Shown: positions 36,166 through 45,651, counted from the first letter of the stretch. The stretch is DNA of 64,000 bases from UBA4782 sp034430215 (GCA_034430215.1 DAOUFE010000019.1:558001-622000), one strand, 5' to 3'. The notes: generated from the sequence alone by a model not told the origin. Made by a program: numbers and translations.

Positions 36166-37230
36166 TTACTTTGTCCATATTGCGAGTTCTAACGTCATTC
36201 TGTCAAAGAAACTGTGAGCGGGCAAAGCGCCTTGTCCGTATGCCACATCCACAACGCGGGCTTCCAGGATCAAACTGGCGGTTTCTAAAACAATTTGCTT
36301 CCCTGCATCCATTAAAACAGGTTCGCCTTTAGCAGCCAATCTTTGGCTTATTGCAACATCATTCCAGGCGTGTTCGCTCATTATTACTTTTGTTATGGTT
36401 TGAATATCGTTTTTATCGAACAACCAGACTTCAAAAGCAGTGACTTTCTTTGGGTCACCAACTCCTATTGTTTCAGAAATACCCACACCACATTCACCCA
36501 GGAATTCACCAGTGGGAGAGTCAATACTAAAGGAGTCATCATAAAGATCATCACCGATCATATAGGTTGTCATGAATTGAGCTACAGGAATATCTTGCTC
36601 TTCGGGTTCCATTTCGACTGGTGCAGGCTTGCTGGTAACTACTTTCGTTGGAACTACTGGCTGTGGCTGTTGTCTAACTGGTCGTTCAACTTTTTGAGGG
36701 GGAACATATTCCTGTGCAATAGTCCCTTTCTTGCGAATAAATAGGATGTAAACCAGCGCGCCTCCAATTGCCAGCAAGACGATACAGAGAATCGCCAGCA
36801 ATATGGCCGAAGAAATTCCCTTCTTTTCAGTACCTGGTGTGACAACCGCAGCAGGTGGTTGGGTTATACCTGGTTCAACAGTAGAGATAGTCCCAGTGCC
36901 GGTACCAATCAGATCAGTGAATTTTGCGATCACCTGAGCATCGATGCTTGAATCCATCATAAGCTGGTCAAGAACCGAGCCCGCATTTGGACCTAAAGCT
37001 TCATATTTTCGAATTGCTTCTTCTTTGTTCCCATCAGCGGAGTAAGAGTAAATTGCACCTTTAAGGTAATCCTTTTGAAAATCGATGTACATATCTGATG
37101 GTTCTGCATTGGTCCACTCCACAGGGAACAAGCCCCACCCTAGAACGAATAACCCTATGACAATTCCTACTATCAGACCTGCAATCCCAGAAAAAAGCGG
37201 ATTCTTTAGGTAATCGAGAATTTTGTTCAT
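36166..37230 (-). CDS. Membrane-anchored hypothetical protein
   Basis: A protein of 354 residues. An N-terminal helix (about 13-33, GIAGLIVGIVIGLFVLGWGL) follows a short basic lead. An outside-facing region of about 95 residues has KEEAIRKYEALG. A second helix (about 140-165) is followed by a Pro/Arg-rich linker and a C-terminal globular domain containing YMIGDDLYDDSFSIDSPTG and LFDKNDIQTITKVIMSE. I recognise no named family, although similar proteins appear to be frequent in Anaerolineae. It sits just downstream of topA with its own possible promoter. Confidence 0.6.
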   Translation of the reverse strand: MNKILDYLKNPLFSGIAGLIVGIVIGLFVLGWGLFPVEWTNAEPSDMYIDFQKDYLKGAIYSYSADGNKEEAIRKYEALGPNAGSVLDQLMMDSSIDAQVIAKFTDLIGTGTGTISTVEPGITQPPAAVVTPGTEKKGISSAILLAILCIVLLAIGGALVYILFIRKKGTIAQEYVPPQKVERPVRQQPQPVVPTKVVTSKPAPVEMEPEEQDIPVAQFMTTYMIGDDLYDDSFSIDSPTGEFLGECGVGISETIGVGDPKKVTAFEVWLFDKNDIQTITKVIMSEHAWNDVAISQRLAAKGEPVLMDAGKQIVLETASLILEARVVDVAYGQGALPAHSFFDRMTLELAIWTK

Positions 37231-37286
37231 CGCGTTCCTCCATCAGCGCATCAATTTGCTGTCGACAGGTGCACCAAATTATTGTT

Positions 37287-37315
37287 ATTGTAGATGAGAA
37301 ATCTACCCTGCGCAA
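37287..37315 (-). promoter_or_regulatory. Possible promoter with embedded palindrome
   Basis: On the minus strand, TTGCGC (37315-37310), a 17-base spacer, then TACAAT (37292-37287). Within the spacer and running into the -10 box is GTAGAT-5 bases-ATCTAC (37306-37290), an inverted repeat that could be a repressor site or a weak transcript-end hairpin for topA. Confidence 0.4.
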
Positions 37316-37354
37316 CAAAAGACGCAAATACTATAATGAAGTCTGTTGCAAGGT

Positions 37355-39661
37355 TTATGCCGTCTCTTCTACCAGTTCACTGAACTCACTTTGCAAGAAC
37401 GTGTTCTCACAATCAAGGCATTGATATTCTCGCTTATTTGCCACCACAAGCATTCCCTGGCAGTTGGGGCATTTATGCTTCACCGGTTCTTTCCACGAAG
37501 TAAAGTCACAATTGGGATAATTCTCACACCCATAGAAAACACGACCGCGTCGGGTCTTACGCAGCACAATTTCACCACCATCTTTGGGGCATGTCACGCC
37601 AATCTTCTCCAAGAAGGCTTCTGTATGGCGACAGGCCGGGAATCCGCTGCAGGAAACAAATTTACCATACCTGCCCCAGCGTATCACCAGTTCCTGCCCG
37701 CACTCTGGACAGATTTTACCTATCTTTTCCAGTTCAGCTTTTTGTTCAGGCATTTCAGCCTGTGCATGTTTTAGTTGTGGCTCGAACTTCTCGTAAAAAT
37801 TTCGAATAGTCTCAACCCAATCCTCATTCCCATTGGCAATTTGATCAAGATCATCTTCCATCTTGGCGGTAAAATTCACATTGACCACATCAGAAAAATA
37901 TTCCACCACCAGATCAGAAACCTGGATGCCAATGTCGGTCGGAGTAAGGCGTTTTCCATCCCGGGTCACATAACCTCGATTTTGAATAATGGAAAGGATA
38001 GGAGCGTATGTAGATGGCCTGCCAATTCCGTATTCCTCTAACGCCTGCACCAGGGATGCTTCGGTATAGCGTGGTGGTGGCTGAGTAAAATGTTGGGCAG
38101 GGATAATGCGAAGCAATTTTTGATTTTGACCTTCTTCCAGTTCAACCGGAATACGGACATTCTCCGCTTCTTCACCCTTTACATCTTCATCCTTTGCTTC
38201 TTCATATACAACCAGGTATCCTGGGAATTTAAGAGAGGAACCGGATGTTCTCAGTAGGTAATTGTGGTCTTTGGTTGTACCCAAAATATCCACAGAAATC
38301 GTATCAAACACAGCTGCTTCCATCTGGCATGCAACGAAGCGTTGCCAAATGATTTGATATACCTTGAATTGATCAGGAGCCAGAAAAGGTTTCACCTTTT
38401 CAGGGGTACGAAATACTGATGTGGGTCGGATCGCTTCATGCGCTTCTTGAGCTACAGCAGCTCTTGTTTTGTACTGAGGAGGTGTCTCGGGCAGGAAACT
38501 CTGTCCATGAACTTCCAGAATATATTTCCTGGCTTCATCCTGGGCTACTTCAGCAATATTGGTGGAATCAGTACGCATATAGGTGATCAAACCGGTGGTA
38601 CCACCTTCACCTACATCAATACCTTCGTATAATTGTTGAGCCAAGGCCATTGTTCGACGAGCGGTATATCCCAATTTTCGAGAAGCCTCTTGCTGTAAAG
38701 TACTGGTGATGAATGGACCTGATGGTTTGCGCCGGCGTTCGCTTCTTTTGATCTTATCGATCTTATAGGCAGCGTCCTGCATGTCAGCCAGAATGCCATC
38801 CACCACACCTTGTGTAGGAAGCTGTGGTTCTACATCATCAATTCTTGCCAGTTTGGCGATATAGTTGGACTTATATCCTTCAGGTCTGAATTCAGCTTCG
38901 ATCGACCAATATTCTTCAGGGATGAATGCATCGATTTCACGTTCACGCTCAACGATTAAACGCAAAGCTACTGATTGCACACGTCCAGCAGACAATCTGC
39001 TGCGAACTTTCTCCCATAAAATTGGACTGATGCTGTACCCAACCAACCGGTCTAAAAGACGGCGTGCTTGTTGTGCATTCACCAGATCCATATTGATATT
39101 TCGAGGATGAGAAAAAGCATCTTGAATGGCGTGCTCTGTGATCTCATGGAAAACCACGCGATGAGAAATCGAAGGATTGATCTCGGCTGCTTCTAATAAA
39201 TGCCAGGCAATAGCTTCACCTTCACGATCAGGGTCTGTTGCCAGGTAAATGCTTTCTGCTTCTTTCGCCAGTTGCTTTAATTCTTTCACTACAGGACGTT
39301 TTTCGTTAGGTACCCGATATCGTGGTGTAAAGTTGTTTTCTACATCGATCGATAATTCCGAACGGAGTAGGTCACGCACGTGCCCAACCGATGCTCGTAC
39401 AGCATAACCCTTTCCCAAGAACCGCCCAACCGTTTTAGCTTTCGCAGGGCTTTCTACAATAACCAGCTTGCCTTCTCTTGTTTGGCGCTTCTTTTCAGGA
39501 GGAGTTAATCCTTCATGTGCTTCAGTCTTTCCAATTCGGATGACTTTCGAACCACAAACCGGACACGTACCACGTGTTATGGGAGTGCCCCGAGCATTAA
39601 AATCCGGCATGGCGTCAGATATTTCTCTCTTCGTTTTACATTTCATGCATTGAATTTCCAC
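37355..39661 (-). CDS. topA: DNA topoisomerase I with extra N-terminal zinc ribbon
   Basis: A type IA topoisomerase of 768 residues that relaxes negative supercoils. GTG 39661 is chosen because TAGGAGAG lies 5 bases upstream. Before the Toprim domain (LVIVESPAKAKTVGRFLG) there is an additional four-cysteine ribbon of the DUF5679 type: CMKCKTKREISDAMPDFN and GTCPVCGSKVIR. The active tyrosine is Tyr361 in LITYMRTDST. Three C-terminal zinc motifs follow: CPECGQELVIRWGRYGKF, CPKDGGEIVLR with CENYPNCDF, and KCPNCQGMLVV with CLDC. It is 10 bases after manC. Confidence 0.95.
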   Translation of the reverse strand: MEIQCMKCKTKREISDAMPDFNARGTPITRGTCPVCGSKVIRIGKTEAHEGLTPPEKKRQTREGKLVIVESPAKAKTVGRFLGKGYAVRASVGHVRDLLRSELSIDVENNFTPRYRVPNEKRPVVKELKQLAKEAESIYLATDPDREGEAIAWHLLEAAEINPSISHRVVFHEITEHAIQDAFSHPRNINMDLVNAQQARRLLDRLVGYSISPILWEKVRSRLSAGRVQSVALRLIVEREREIDAFIPEEYWSIEAEFRPEGYKSNYIAKLARIDDVEPQLPTQGVVDGILADMQDAAYKIDKIKRSERRRKPSGPFITSTLQQEASRKLGYTARRTMALAQQLYEGIDVGEGGTTGLITYMRTDSTNIAEVAQDEARKYILEVHGQSFLPETPPQYKTRAAVAQEAHEAIRPTSVFRTPEKVKPFLAPDQFKVYQIIWQRFVACQMEAAVFDTISVDILGTTKDHNYLLRTSGSSLKFPGYLVVYEEAKDEDVKGEEAENVRIPVELEEGQNQKLLRIIPAQHFTQPPPRYTEASLVQALEEYGIGRPSTYAPILSIIQNRGYVTRDGKRLTPTDIGIQVSDLVVEYFSDVVNVNFTAKMEDDLDQIANGNEDWVETIRNFYEKFEPQLKHAQAEMPEQKAELEKIGKICPECGQELVIRWGRYGKFVSCSGFPACRHTEAFLEKIGVTCPKDGGEIVLRKTRRGRVFYGCENYPNCDFTSWKEPVKHKCPNCQGMLVVANKREYQCLDCENTFLQSEFSELVEETA

Positions 39662-39671
39662 AGTTTCTCTC

Positions 39672-40778
39672 CTATAAATACCGGGTTTCACCGCGGTCTT
39701 TAAGAATTTTCACGACAGAACGAACCTTCTGAGCATCTTTCCGGTTACAAACCAAAAGAGCATCTCCTGAATCAATCACGATGATATCTTTCAATCCAAT
39801 AGTGACCAACAGGCGTTCATTTGAGTCTGAATATATCACAGATTGTTGTGTATCTACATTAATAGTGTTTCCTTGTAGAATAATGTTCCCGTTTTCATCC
39901 GCAGGCAACACATCATATAGCGATTCCCAGCTACCTACATCATTCCATTCCAGATCCGTTGCGGGAATAACAGCAACAGACCTGGCTTTTTCCATGATCC
40001 CATAATCTATTGTTTGTGGTTGGATTTTTGGCCATTCCTCCCCTATGACTTCACTTCTCCTTGGAGTATTCCATGCGCCAGAAATCTTACTTAATTGTGC
40101 TGCCAGTTCAGGCATCAGCCGATTGAATTCATCCATGATTTTATCGACCCGCCAGATGAACATTCCCGAATTCCAGTCGTGATCACCTCGATGGATAAAT
40201 TCTTCCGCTTTTTCCAAATCAGGTTTTTCCTTAAATTCTTCGACCAGGAAAATGGGCAGGTTTTCTACTTCATTCAAAAATTTTCCCCTCTGCACATATC
40301 CATATCCGGTTGCTGGAAACGTTGGTTTAATTCCCAGGGTCAATAAATAGCCTTCACTGGCCTGTTGATATGCGGCTTTCAAACATTGCTGAAATTTCTG
40401 CACATTAGCAATGAAATGATCGGCAGTGAGCACTGCCATCACACCATCTGGATTCCTGGATTGAATTGCCACCGCAGCCATTCCAACAACGGATGCTGTA
40501 CCTTTGGGCATAGGCTCGATCAGGTAATTCTCAACAGGGATTTGAGGTGTCTGTCTTTGTAAAGCGCTTGCCTGTTCGGCTACAGTAACAACAAGAATAT
40601 GATCGGGATCAAACAAACCAGTTAATCGAGATACTGCAAGTTGAAACAACGTGCCTTCATCAGTTAACTTCAGCATTTGCTTGGGTTTCTGGATACGCGA
40701 AAGTGGCCATAACCTCGTTCCACCTCCACCAGCCATAATCACTGCGTAAAAATTCTCATTCGTCTGGGTCTTCGACAT
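39672..40778 (-). CDS. manC: Mannose-1-phosphate guanylyltransferase
   Basis: Makes GDP-mannose from GTP and mannose 1-phosphate in the cytosol. It is 368 residues, the single-domain form without a C-terminal isomerase. The pyrophosphorylase signature is VIMAGGGGTRLWPLSRIQKP with KQML. Later GYGYVQRG, VEEFKEKPDLEKAEEF and WNSGMFIWR are typical. ATG 40778 is preferred since GGCGGGAG lies about 6-8 bases upstream; it overlaps the end of dprA by 23 bases. The product would feed the mannosyl or related transfers of the glycan block at 12-28 kb. Confidence 0.93.
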   Translation of the reverse strand: MSKTQTNENFYAVIMAGGGGTRLWPLSRIQKPKQMLKLTDEGTLFQLAVSRLTGLFDPDHILVVTVAEQASALQRQTPQIPVENYLIEPMPKGTASVVGMAAVAIQSRNPDGVMAVLTADHFIANVQKFQQCLKAAYQQASEGYLLTLGIKPTFPATGYGYVQRGKFLNEVENLPIFLVEEFKEKPDLEKAEEFIHRGDHDWNSGMFIWRVDKIMDEFNRLMPELAAQLSKISGAWNTPRRSEVIGEEWPKIQPQTIDYGIMEKARSVAVIPATDLEWNDVGSWESLYDVLPADENGNIILQGNTINVDTQQSVIYSDSNERLLVTIGLKDIIVIDSGDALLVCNRKDAQKVRSVVKILKDRGETRYL

Positions 40779-41871
40779 AAGATACTCCCGCCTCACGTAA
40801 GGAATAGGTCATTCCGCCTACACTGTTGACCATTCCTTTTAATTCCATCATGGTAAGGGTTGCCGAAATTATATCAATACTTAAACTACTTGAAGCAACA
40901 ATTTCATCAATATGCATCCCGCTTGAATTTTGCATGATTTTCAATAAGCTGGCTTCAATTTCGTTTTCTGGAAGAATGGCTGGTTGATGGTCCACTTTAT
41001 GTTTGGATATTTTGAGTAGAGCTTCCAGGCTACTGATACCTGTATATGGATAAGCTCCCTGAGCGATCAATCGATTGGTACCCTTGCTTTGCGGAGCATA
41101 AACATTGCCCGGTACCGCCAGGACGTCTCTCCCTTGGTCAGCCGCAAATGTCGCAGTGATTAAAGCACCACTGGTTTCACCCGCTTCAACCACAATGGTT
41201 ATCTGCGATAATCCCGATATGATCCGGTTGCGGGGAGGAAAATTTGCCGCGTCTGGCTTGGTTCCAGGGGGATAATCACTGATCACTGCGCCATTCTTCA
41301 TAATTTGTTCAGCCAGTTTCTTATGCTCGGGAGGATAAACCTGTTCTACCCCACAACCCAATACTGCATAAGTTTTTCCTCCTGCATTCAATGCTGTTTG
41401 ATGGGCTATGCCATCAACCCCGCGCGCCAGACCACTGACAATCGTAAACCCGATTCTTGCCAGATAATCCGCAATTTCCTCGGTCACTTGCCTTCCATAG
41501 GGAGTGACTTTTCGTGTTCCCACAATGGCAGCAGTTTGATTATTCTCTGGCTGGATTTCCCCTTTTAAATAAAGTACGGGTGGTGGTTGATCAATCTCCT
41601 TTAATAAAGTAGGGTAGGCTTCATCTTCCCAGGTTAATACTTGAATATTTTGCTGGTCGATCCAACGGATCATCTTATCTGGGTCTTTTGTTTCACGCAC
41701 TTCAATGAGTTTTCCAACTATCTTCTCGCTCAACCCTGCCTGCAGCAGGGTATTCGGCGAAGCCAGCCATGCAGATTCAAGATCACCAAAATAGTTTAAT
41801 AGTGCTCGAAATCTGACTGCACCAATACCTTTAACCAGGCTGAATGCTACCCAGAATTTCTTTTGATCCAT
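40756..41871 (-). CDS. dprA: DNA-processing protein DprA
   Basis: Loads RecA onto incoming single-stranded DNA during transformation. It is 371 residues. An N-terminal helix-hairpin-helix-like part (about 1-75) is followed by the Rossmann-type domain, with AIVGTRKVTPYGRQVTEEIA, FTIVSGLARGVDGIAHQTAL, PRNRIISGLSQ and VEAGETSGALITA. The C-terminus is a winged-helix-like segment (MHIDEIVASSSLSIDIISAT). It sits between rimM (9-base gap) and manC (overlap). No other competence genes lie nearby. Confidence 0.94.
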   Translation of the reverse strand: MDQKKFWVAFSLVKGIGAVRFRALLNYFGDLESAWLASPNTLLQAGLSEKIVGKLIEVRETKDPDKMIRWIDQQNIQVLTWEDEAYPTLLKEIDQPPPVLYLKGEIQPENNQTAAIVGTRKVTPYGRQVTEEIADYLARIGFTIVSGLARGVDGIAHQTALNAGGKTYAVLGCGVEQVYPPEHKKLAEQIMKNGAVISDYPPGTKPDAANFPPRNRIISGLSQITIVVEAGETSGALITATFAADQGRDVLAVPGNVYAPQSKGTNRLIAQGAYPYTGISSLEALLKISKHKVDHQPAILPENEIEASLLKIMQNSSGMHIDEIVASSSLSIDIISATLTMMELKGMVNSVGGMTYSLREAGVSYVEDPDE

Positions 41872-41880
41872 ATTTCTGGC

Positions 41881-42450
41881 TTAATCCCATTCTTGAGGTT
41901 GGATAATGATCTTTCGTGTTTTAATATCGATTTTCTTTACAACATCTGGTATGGCGGGGAATAATTGCTCATTGCCATCAGTTGATGTAACCACATAAAC
42001 AGGTGCTGAACCAGTTTGTATAATCTCAGTGATCAATCCCAGTGATCTGCCTTGCTGATCTACCGCTTCGAGTCCTATTAATTGGTAAAAATAATACTTT
42101 CCTTCTGGTAAAGGGGGCAATTGTGATACTGGTATATAAACCAACTTGTTTCGAAAACTGGTTAAAGCTTCTGGAGTATCGATACCTTCAAATTTAATCA
42201 GCAGTAGATCATCATGTGATCGGGTGCTTTCGATCGTAAAAGGCTGGTGATGTTGTCCAATGAATAATTGTTTTCCTTTCTTAAAAAAATTCAAACTTTC
42301 GGAAAATATTTCAAGGACCATTTCCCCTTTTACACCATGTGACCGCCTTAACCGTCCAACTTCTAAAAATTCAGGCTCGCCCGGTTTGAGCGAGCCTGTT
42401 TTGCTTTGATCTTTCGTATTGCCAGGCAGGATATTTCCGTTTGGGCTCAT
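41881..42450 (-). CDS. rimM: Ribosome maturation factor RimM
   Basis: A 16S processing factor that binds ribosomal protein S19 in the 30S head. It is 189 residues. The N-terminal beta-barrel carries VGRLRRSHGVKGEMVLEIFS, and the C-terminal PRC-barrel has YYFYQLIGLEAVDQQGRSLG and LFPAIPDVVKKIDIKTRKI. A 25-residue leader (MSPNGNILPGNTKDQSKTGS) precedes the barrel. The start overlaps the khpA stop as ATGA, the usual rpsP-khpA-rimM order. Confidence 0.94.
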   Translation of the reverse strand: MSPNGNILPGNTKDQSKTGSLKPGEPEFLEVGRLRRSHGVKGEMVLEIFSESLNFFKKGKQLFIGQHHQPFTIESTRSHDDLLLIKFEGIDTPEALTSFRNKLVYIPVSQLPPLPEGKYYFYQLIGLEAVDQQGRSLGLITEIIQTGSAPVYVVTSTDGNEQLFPAIPDVVKKIDIKTRKIIIQPQEWD

Positions 42451-42686
42451 CGGGCCTCAATAACATCGAGTGTCACCTGCTTGTTATCACGGGCTGCAGC
42501 CACACGTAATAAAATACGCATGGCATTGGCTACTCTGCCTGCTTTTCCGATAATTCTTCCCATATCATCTTTTGCCACATGCAATTCGAGACTGATTTTA
42601 TTTCCAATTGCTTTACCCTGCTTGACACTGACACGAGCGGGATCATCTACTAAAGCTGTGGCTATATATTCAATGAGCTCTTTCAT
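42447..42686 (-). CDS. khpA: KH-domain RNA-binding protein KhpA
   Basis: A small RNA-binding protein of 79 residues made of one KH domain. The GxxG loop is IIGKAGRVANAMRILLR. MKELIEYIATALVDDPARVS is the standard N-terminus. It acts with its partner KhpB as a global RNA chaperone in several bacteria. It lies between rpsP and rimM, overlapping rimM by 4 bases. The ribosome site GGAAAGGATGG is close upstream. Confidence 0.93.
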   Translation of the reverse strand: MKELIEYIATALVDDPARVSVKQGKAIGNKISLELHVAKDDMGRIIGKAGRVANAMRILLRVAAARDNKQVTLDVIEAR

Positions 42687-42757
42687 ATCGCACCATCCTT
42701 TCCATCAGAAAAAAACGAAAATATTCCCTGATGTGTTTGTATTTTGGAATGAAGGAA

Positions 42758-43102
42758 CTAATCTCGTCGGGTACGATTATCTACTTTACGAGCTTCGAAT
42801 GCCTGGCGGCTTTCTTCCATAAGGGTTTCGAGTTTTTCACCCGCTTTATAGCGTGCATAGCGATCCATTACGCCAACGATTTTGAATAATTTTGCAACAG
42901 ATTCACTGGGTTGAGCACCGGTGCTCATCCAATGGTAGACCCTTTCTTCATTTACCTCAAGTGTAAAGGGTTCGGTGCGGGGATTGTAAGAGCCTAAGAT
43001 CTCCAAAAAACGACCATCACGTGGGGCTTCTTTATCAGCGACCATGATCCGGTATGTTGGTTGATTTTTCAAACCAGTTCTTCGCAAACGAATACGAACC
43101 AT
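42758..43102 (-). CDS. rpsP: 30S ribosomal protein S16
   Basis: A ribosomal protein of 114 residues, somewhat longer than the common 80-90. The conserved part is MVRIRLRRTGLKNQPTYRIM, then VADKEAPRDGRFLEILGSYN and VYHWMSTGAQPSESVAKLF. The extra 30 residues at the C-terminus are basic and charged (RYKAGEKLETLMEESRQAFE). GAGGAGA lies about 8 bases before ATG 43102. It lies about 100 bases after ffh, so it may have its own promoter or read through from ffh. Confidence 0.96.
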   Translation of the reverse strand: MVRIRLRRTGLKNQPTYRIMVADKEAPRDGRFLEILGSYNPRTEPFTLEVNEERVYHWMSTGAQPSESVAKLFKIVGVMDRYARYKAGEKLETLMEESRQAFEARKVDNRTRRD

Positions 43103-43204
43103 CGAACTATCTCCTCATAAAATTATGATCATATTTATATTTTTGTTTCTTCCACATCCAGTTGAGAGAGCGCGAAGGGTGCGCATCTGTCTGCTTGAAG
43201 AAAC

Positions 43205-44527
43205 TCATCCAAACAGGCGGGATAAACCTTTTCCACCTGATGATTGCAAAGTTTTCATCAACCGCTGTGCATCACGAAACTGTTTCATCAAGCGGTTGAC
43301 ATCCTGTACTTCTAAACCGCTGCCACGGGCAATACGTCTTCTGCGGCTGGCGTTAAGTATATCCGGATTTCGCCTTTCTTGCATAGTCATAGAATTAATG
43401 ATTGCTTCGGTTTTCTTAAATTGGTTTTCAGCATCCTTAGGATCAACCATTTTTGCTGCCTGACCTAAACTTCCAGGTAGCATCTCCATGATTTGTGAAA
43501 AGGAACCCATTTTTTTTACTTGTTTAATTTGACTGGCAAAATCTTCCAGTGTGAATTTGCCACTCATCATCTTACCAGCTTGCTTTTTTGCTTCTTCTTC
43601 ATCGAGCGCAGCTTCAGCTTTTTCGATCAACCCCAGTACATCGCCCATTCCCAATATGCGAGAAGCCAGGCGAGAGGGCTCATAAACCTCAATAGCATCA
43701 ATGCCTTCCCCTGTACCCAGGAACTTGATTGGGACGCCAGTAACATGCCGGATAGAAATTGCTGCACCTCCGCGCGCATCACCATCCATCTTTGTAAAGA
43801 TCAATCCACTGATCGAAACTGCTTGTTTGAAACCTTCAGCTACCTGTAAAGCCGTTTGCCCGATCATAGCATCTACTACTAATAAAGTTTCTGCAACAGG
43901 AGCCTTTTTAGCGATAGCCGAAAGTTCATCCATTAATTCCTGATCGAGCTGAGAACGCCCAGCAGTATCCGCAATAACAATAGTGTATCCACCTTTTTGC
44001 CCTTGCTCATACGCCCGCTTCACCAGATCAGGAGGTTTTACTCCCTGTTCGTATACTACAGGTACACCAATCCGTTCACCTAAAGTCTGCAATTGTTTAA
44101 CTGCTGCAGGTCGATATGGATCTGCTGCAACTAATAGGACACGCTCTCCCTGAGAGCGAAGCAATCTTGCCAGTTTTGCAACTGCAGTTGTTTTACCAGA
44201 ACCCTGCAAACCCACAAGAATAACCAACCGAGGTTTCTCACCAGCCAGGTTCAACCTTCCAGGTTCGCCAAGTGTGGTGATCAATTCTTCATGAACGATT
44301 TTTATTACTTGTTGAGCTGGATTTAAAGCTTTTGAAACTTCATGCCCCACAGCACGTTCACGTACTCTGTTCAAAAAATCTTTCACAACGCTGTAATGCA
44401 CATCAGCTTCCAGAAGGGCAAGGCGTACTTCGCGCAAAGAAACGTCAACATCGGCATCGGTCAGCTTCCCTCGACGTCGCAAGTTTTGAAAGATAGTGTT
44501 TAATCGTCCAGAAAGATTTTCAAACAT
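43205..44527 (-). CDS. ffh: Signal recognition particle GTPase Ffh
   Basis: Binds SRP RNA and signal sequences to target membrane proteins co-translationally. It is 440 residues. The N domain runs to about 95. The P-loop is GLQGSGKTT (106-114). DTAGRSQLDQELMDEL and TKMDGDARGG complete the G domain. The methionine-rich M domain contains MMSGKFTLEDFASQIKQVKK, and the RNA-binding SRRRRIARGSG motif sits near the C-terminus. The gene heads the minus-strand ffh-rpsP-khpA-rimM block, a typical bacterial order. Confidence 0.97.
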   Translation of the reverse strand: MFENLSGRLNTIFQNLRRRGKLTDADVDVSLREVRLALLEADVHYSVVKDFLNRVRERAVGHEVSKALNPAQQVIKIVHEELITTLGEPGRLNLAGEKPRLVILVGLQGSGKTTAVAKLARLLRSQGERVLLVAADPYRPAAVKQLQTLGERIGVPVVYEQGVKPPDLVKRAYEQGQKGGYTIVIADTAGRSQLDQELMDELSAIAKKAPVAETLLVVDAMIGQTALQVAEGFKQAVSISGLIFTKMDGDARGGAAISIRHVTGVPIKFLGTGEGIDAIEVYEPSRLASRILGMGDVLGLIEKAEAALDEEEAKKQAGKMMSGKFTLEDFASQIKQVKKMGSFSQIMEMLPGSLGQAAKMVDPKDAENQFKKTEAIINSMTMQERRNPDILNASRRRRIARGSGLEVQDVNRLMKQFRDAQRLMKTLQSSGGKGLSRLFG

Positions 44528-44583
44528 GACAACTCATTACTAAAGAAAAAAGATCTATCCGCCTCAAGGTTTGGTAGCAGTTC

Positions 44584-44612
44584 ATTTTAGCCGACATAGT
44601 TCTGAAGGTCAA
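44584..44612 (-). promoter_or_regulatory. Promoter of ffh
   Basis: On the minus strand, TTGACC (44612-44607), a 17-base spacer, then TAAAAT (44589-44584), both 5 of 6 to consensus. It lies about 57 bases upstream of the ffh ATG at 44527, in the divergent gap to the DegV gene. Confidence 0.7.
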
Positions 44613-44703
44613 GATGGAACTGATCGTAAATATTGAAAATCAGAGATATTCTGGTAACTATTTTCTCATTATTGGGTTTTAGGCAATAGAAGGAGTGATC
44701 ATT

Positions 44704-45564
44704 ATGAGCAAAGTAGCAATTATTACCGATAGCACTGCATATATTCCAGATTCAATGCTGAACGGGCTATCGATTCATACTGTGCCCTTGCAGGTAATAT
44801 TTGGAGAACAGGTTTATGAAGATGGTATTACCATTCACCCAGAAGAATTCTATACTCGTCTGCAGATGAACAAAGTAAACCCTTCAACCTCGCAGGCAAC
44901 ACCTGCATCATTTAAAAAGTTATATCTTCATTTACTAGATGAAGGTTTTGATATTTTGAATATTGTCATTTCTTCTAAACTTTCTGGAACCCTCGATTCA
45001 GCACAACAGGCAATGCGAGAATTCCCTGGCGCTCCAATTGAATTGGTTGATTCCCTTTCAACCAGCATGGCACTTGGTTTTCAGGTTCTAACCGTAGCAA
45101 AAGCTGCTGCAAAAGGTGCAACGCTACATGAATGTAAAGCTCTTGCTGAGATGGCTTCAGAAAAAACTGGTGCATTATTCACAGTCAGCACATTGGAATA
45201 CTTGCATCGTGGCGGACGTATTGGGGGAGCCTCAGCTTTTCTTGGGACTGCTCTTGATCTAAAACCCATTCTTGAATTAAGAGAAGGAAAGATCGAACCC
45301 ATTGATCGCGTCCGCACCCTTTCGAAAGCGATTGATCAGCTTGTAGACCTGTTTGTGGAACGTGCAGATGGTTGCGGAAATCTACAGATCGCCTGTGTTC
45401 ATGCAAAAGCTCATGAAGAAGCCGCTAACCTGTTAGAAAAAGTATCAGCACGTTTTCCCGAAGGGAAAATTACCACTAAAATGATTTCCGAAGTGAGTCC
45501 CGTCATTGGCACTCATACCGGTCCTGGCACACTTGGGATTGCCTATATGCTTGGGATGAGTTAA
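44704..45564 (+). CDS. DegV family fatty-acid-binding protein (first copy)
   Basis: A cytosolic DegV/FakB-type protein of 286 residues. Such proteins hold a fatty acid for phosphorylation by FakA in phospholipid synthesis. The N-terminus VAIITDSTAYIPDSML, the lid pattern NPSTSQATPASF, ISSKLSGTLDSA, VDSLSTSMALGFQV and the ending VIGTHTGPGTLGIAY are all family marks. ATG 44704 follows AGAAGGAG by 8 bases. A second copy follows 87 bases downstream. No fakA gene is present here. Confidence 0.92.
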   Translation: MSKVAIITDSTAYIPDSMLNGLSIHTVPLQVIFGEQVYEDGITIHPEEFYTRLQMNKVNPSTSQATPASFKKLYLHLLDEGFDILNIVISSKLSGTLDSAQQAMREFPGAPIELVDSLSTSMALGFQVLTVAKAAAKGATLHECKALAEMASEKTGALFTVSTLEYLHRGGRIGGASAFLGTALDLKPILELREGKIEPIDRVRTLSKAIDQLVDLFVERADGCGNLQIACVHAKAHEEAANLLEKVSARFPEGKITTKMISEVSPVIGTHTGPGTLGIAYMLGMS

Positions 45565-45651
45565 TGCAGTAAATTTGTGGTAATCTAATAACATATACGA
45601 TAAAATTAATTAGAAATCCGTTTTCACAACAATTGACCCTGGAGGTTGAAA

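Noticed and set aside
37260..37327. Alternative frames near the topA end as a small gene
   Set aside because: The stretch holds a promoter and palindrome and has no ribosome site for a separate gene.
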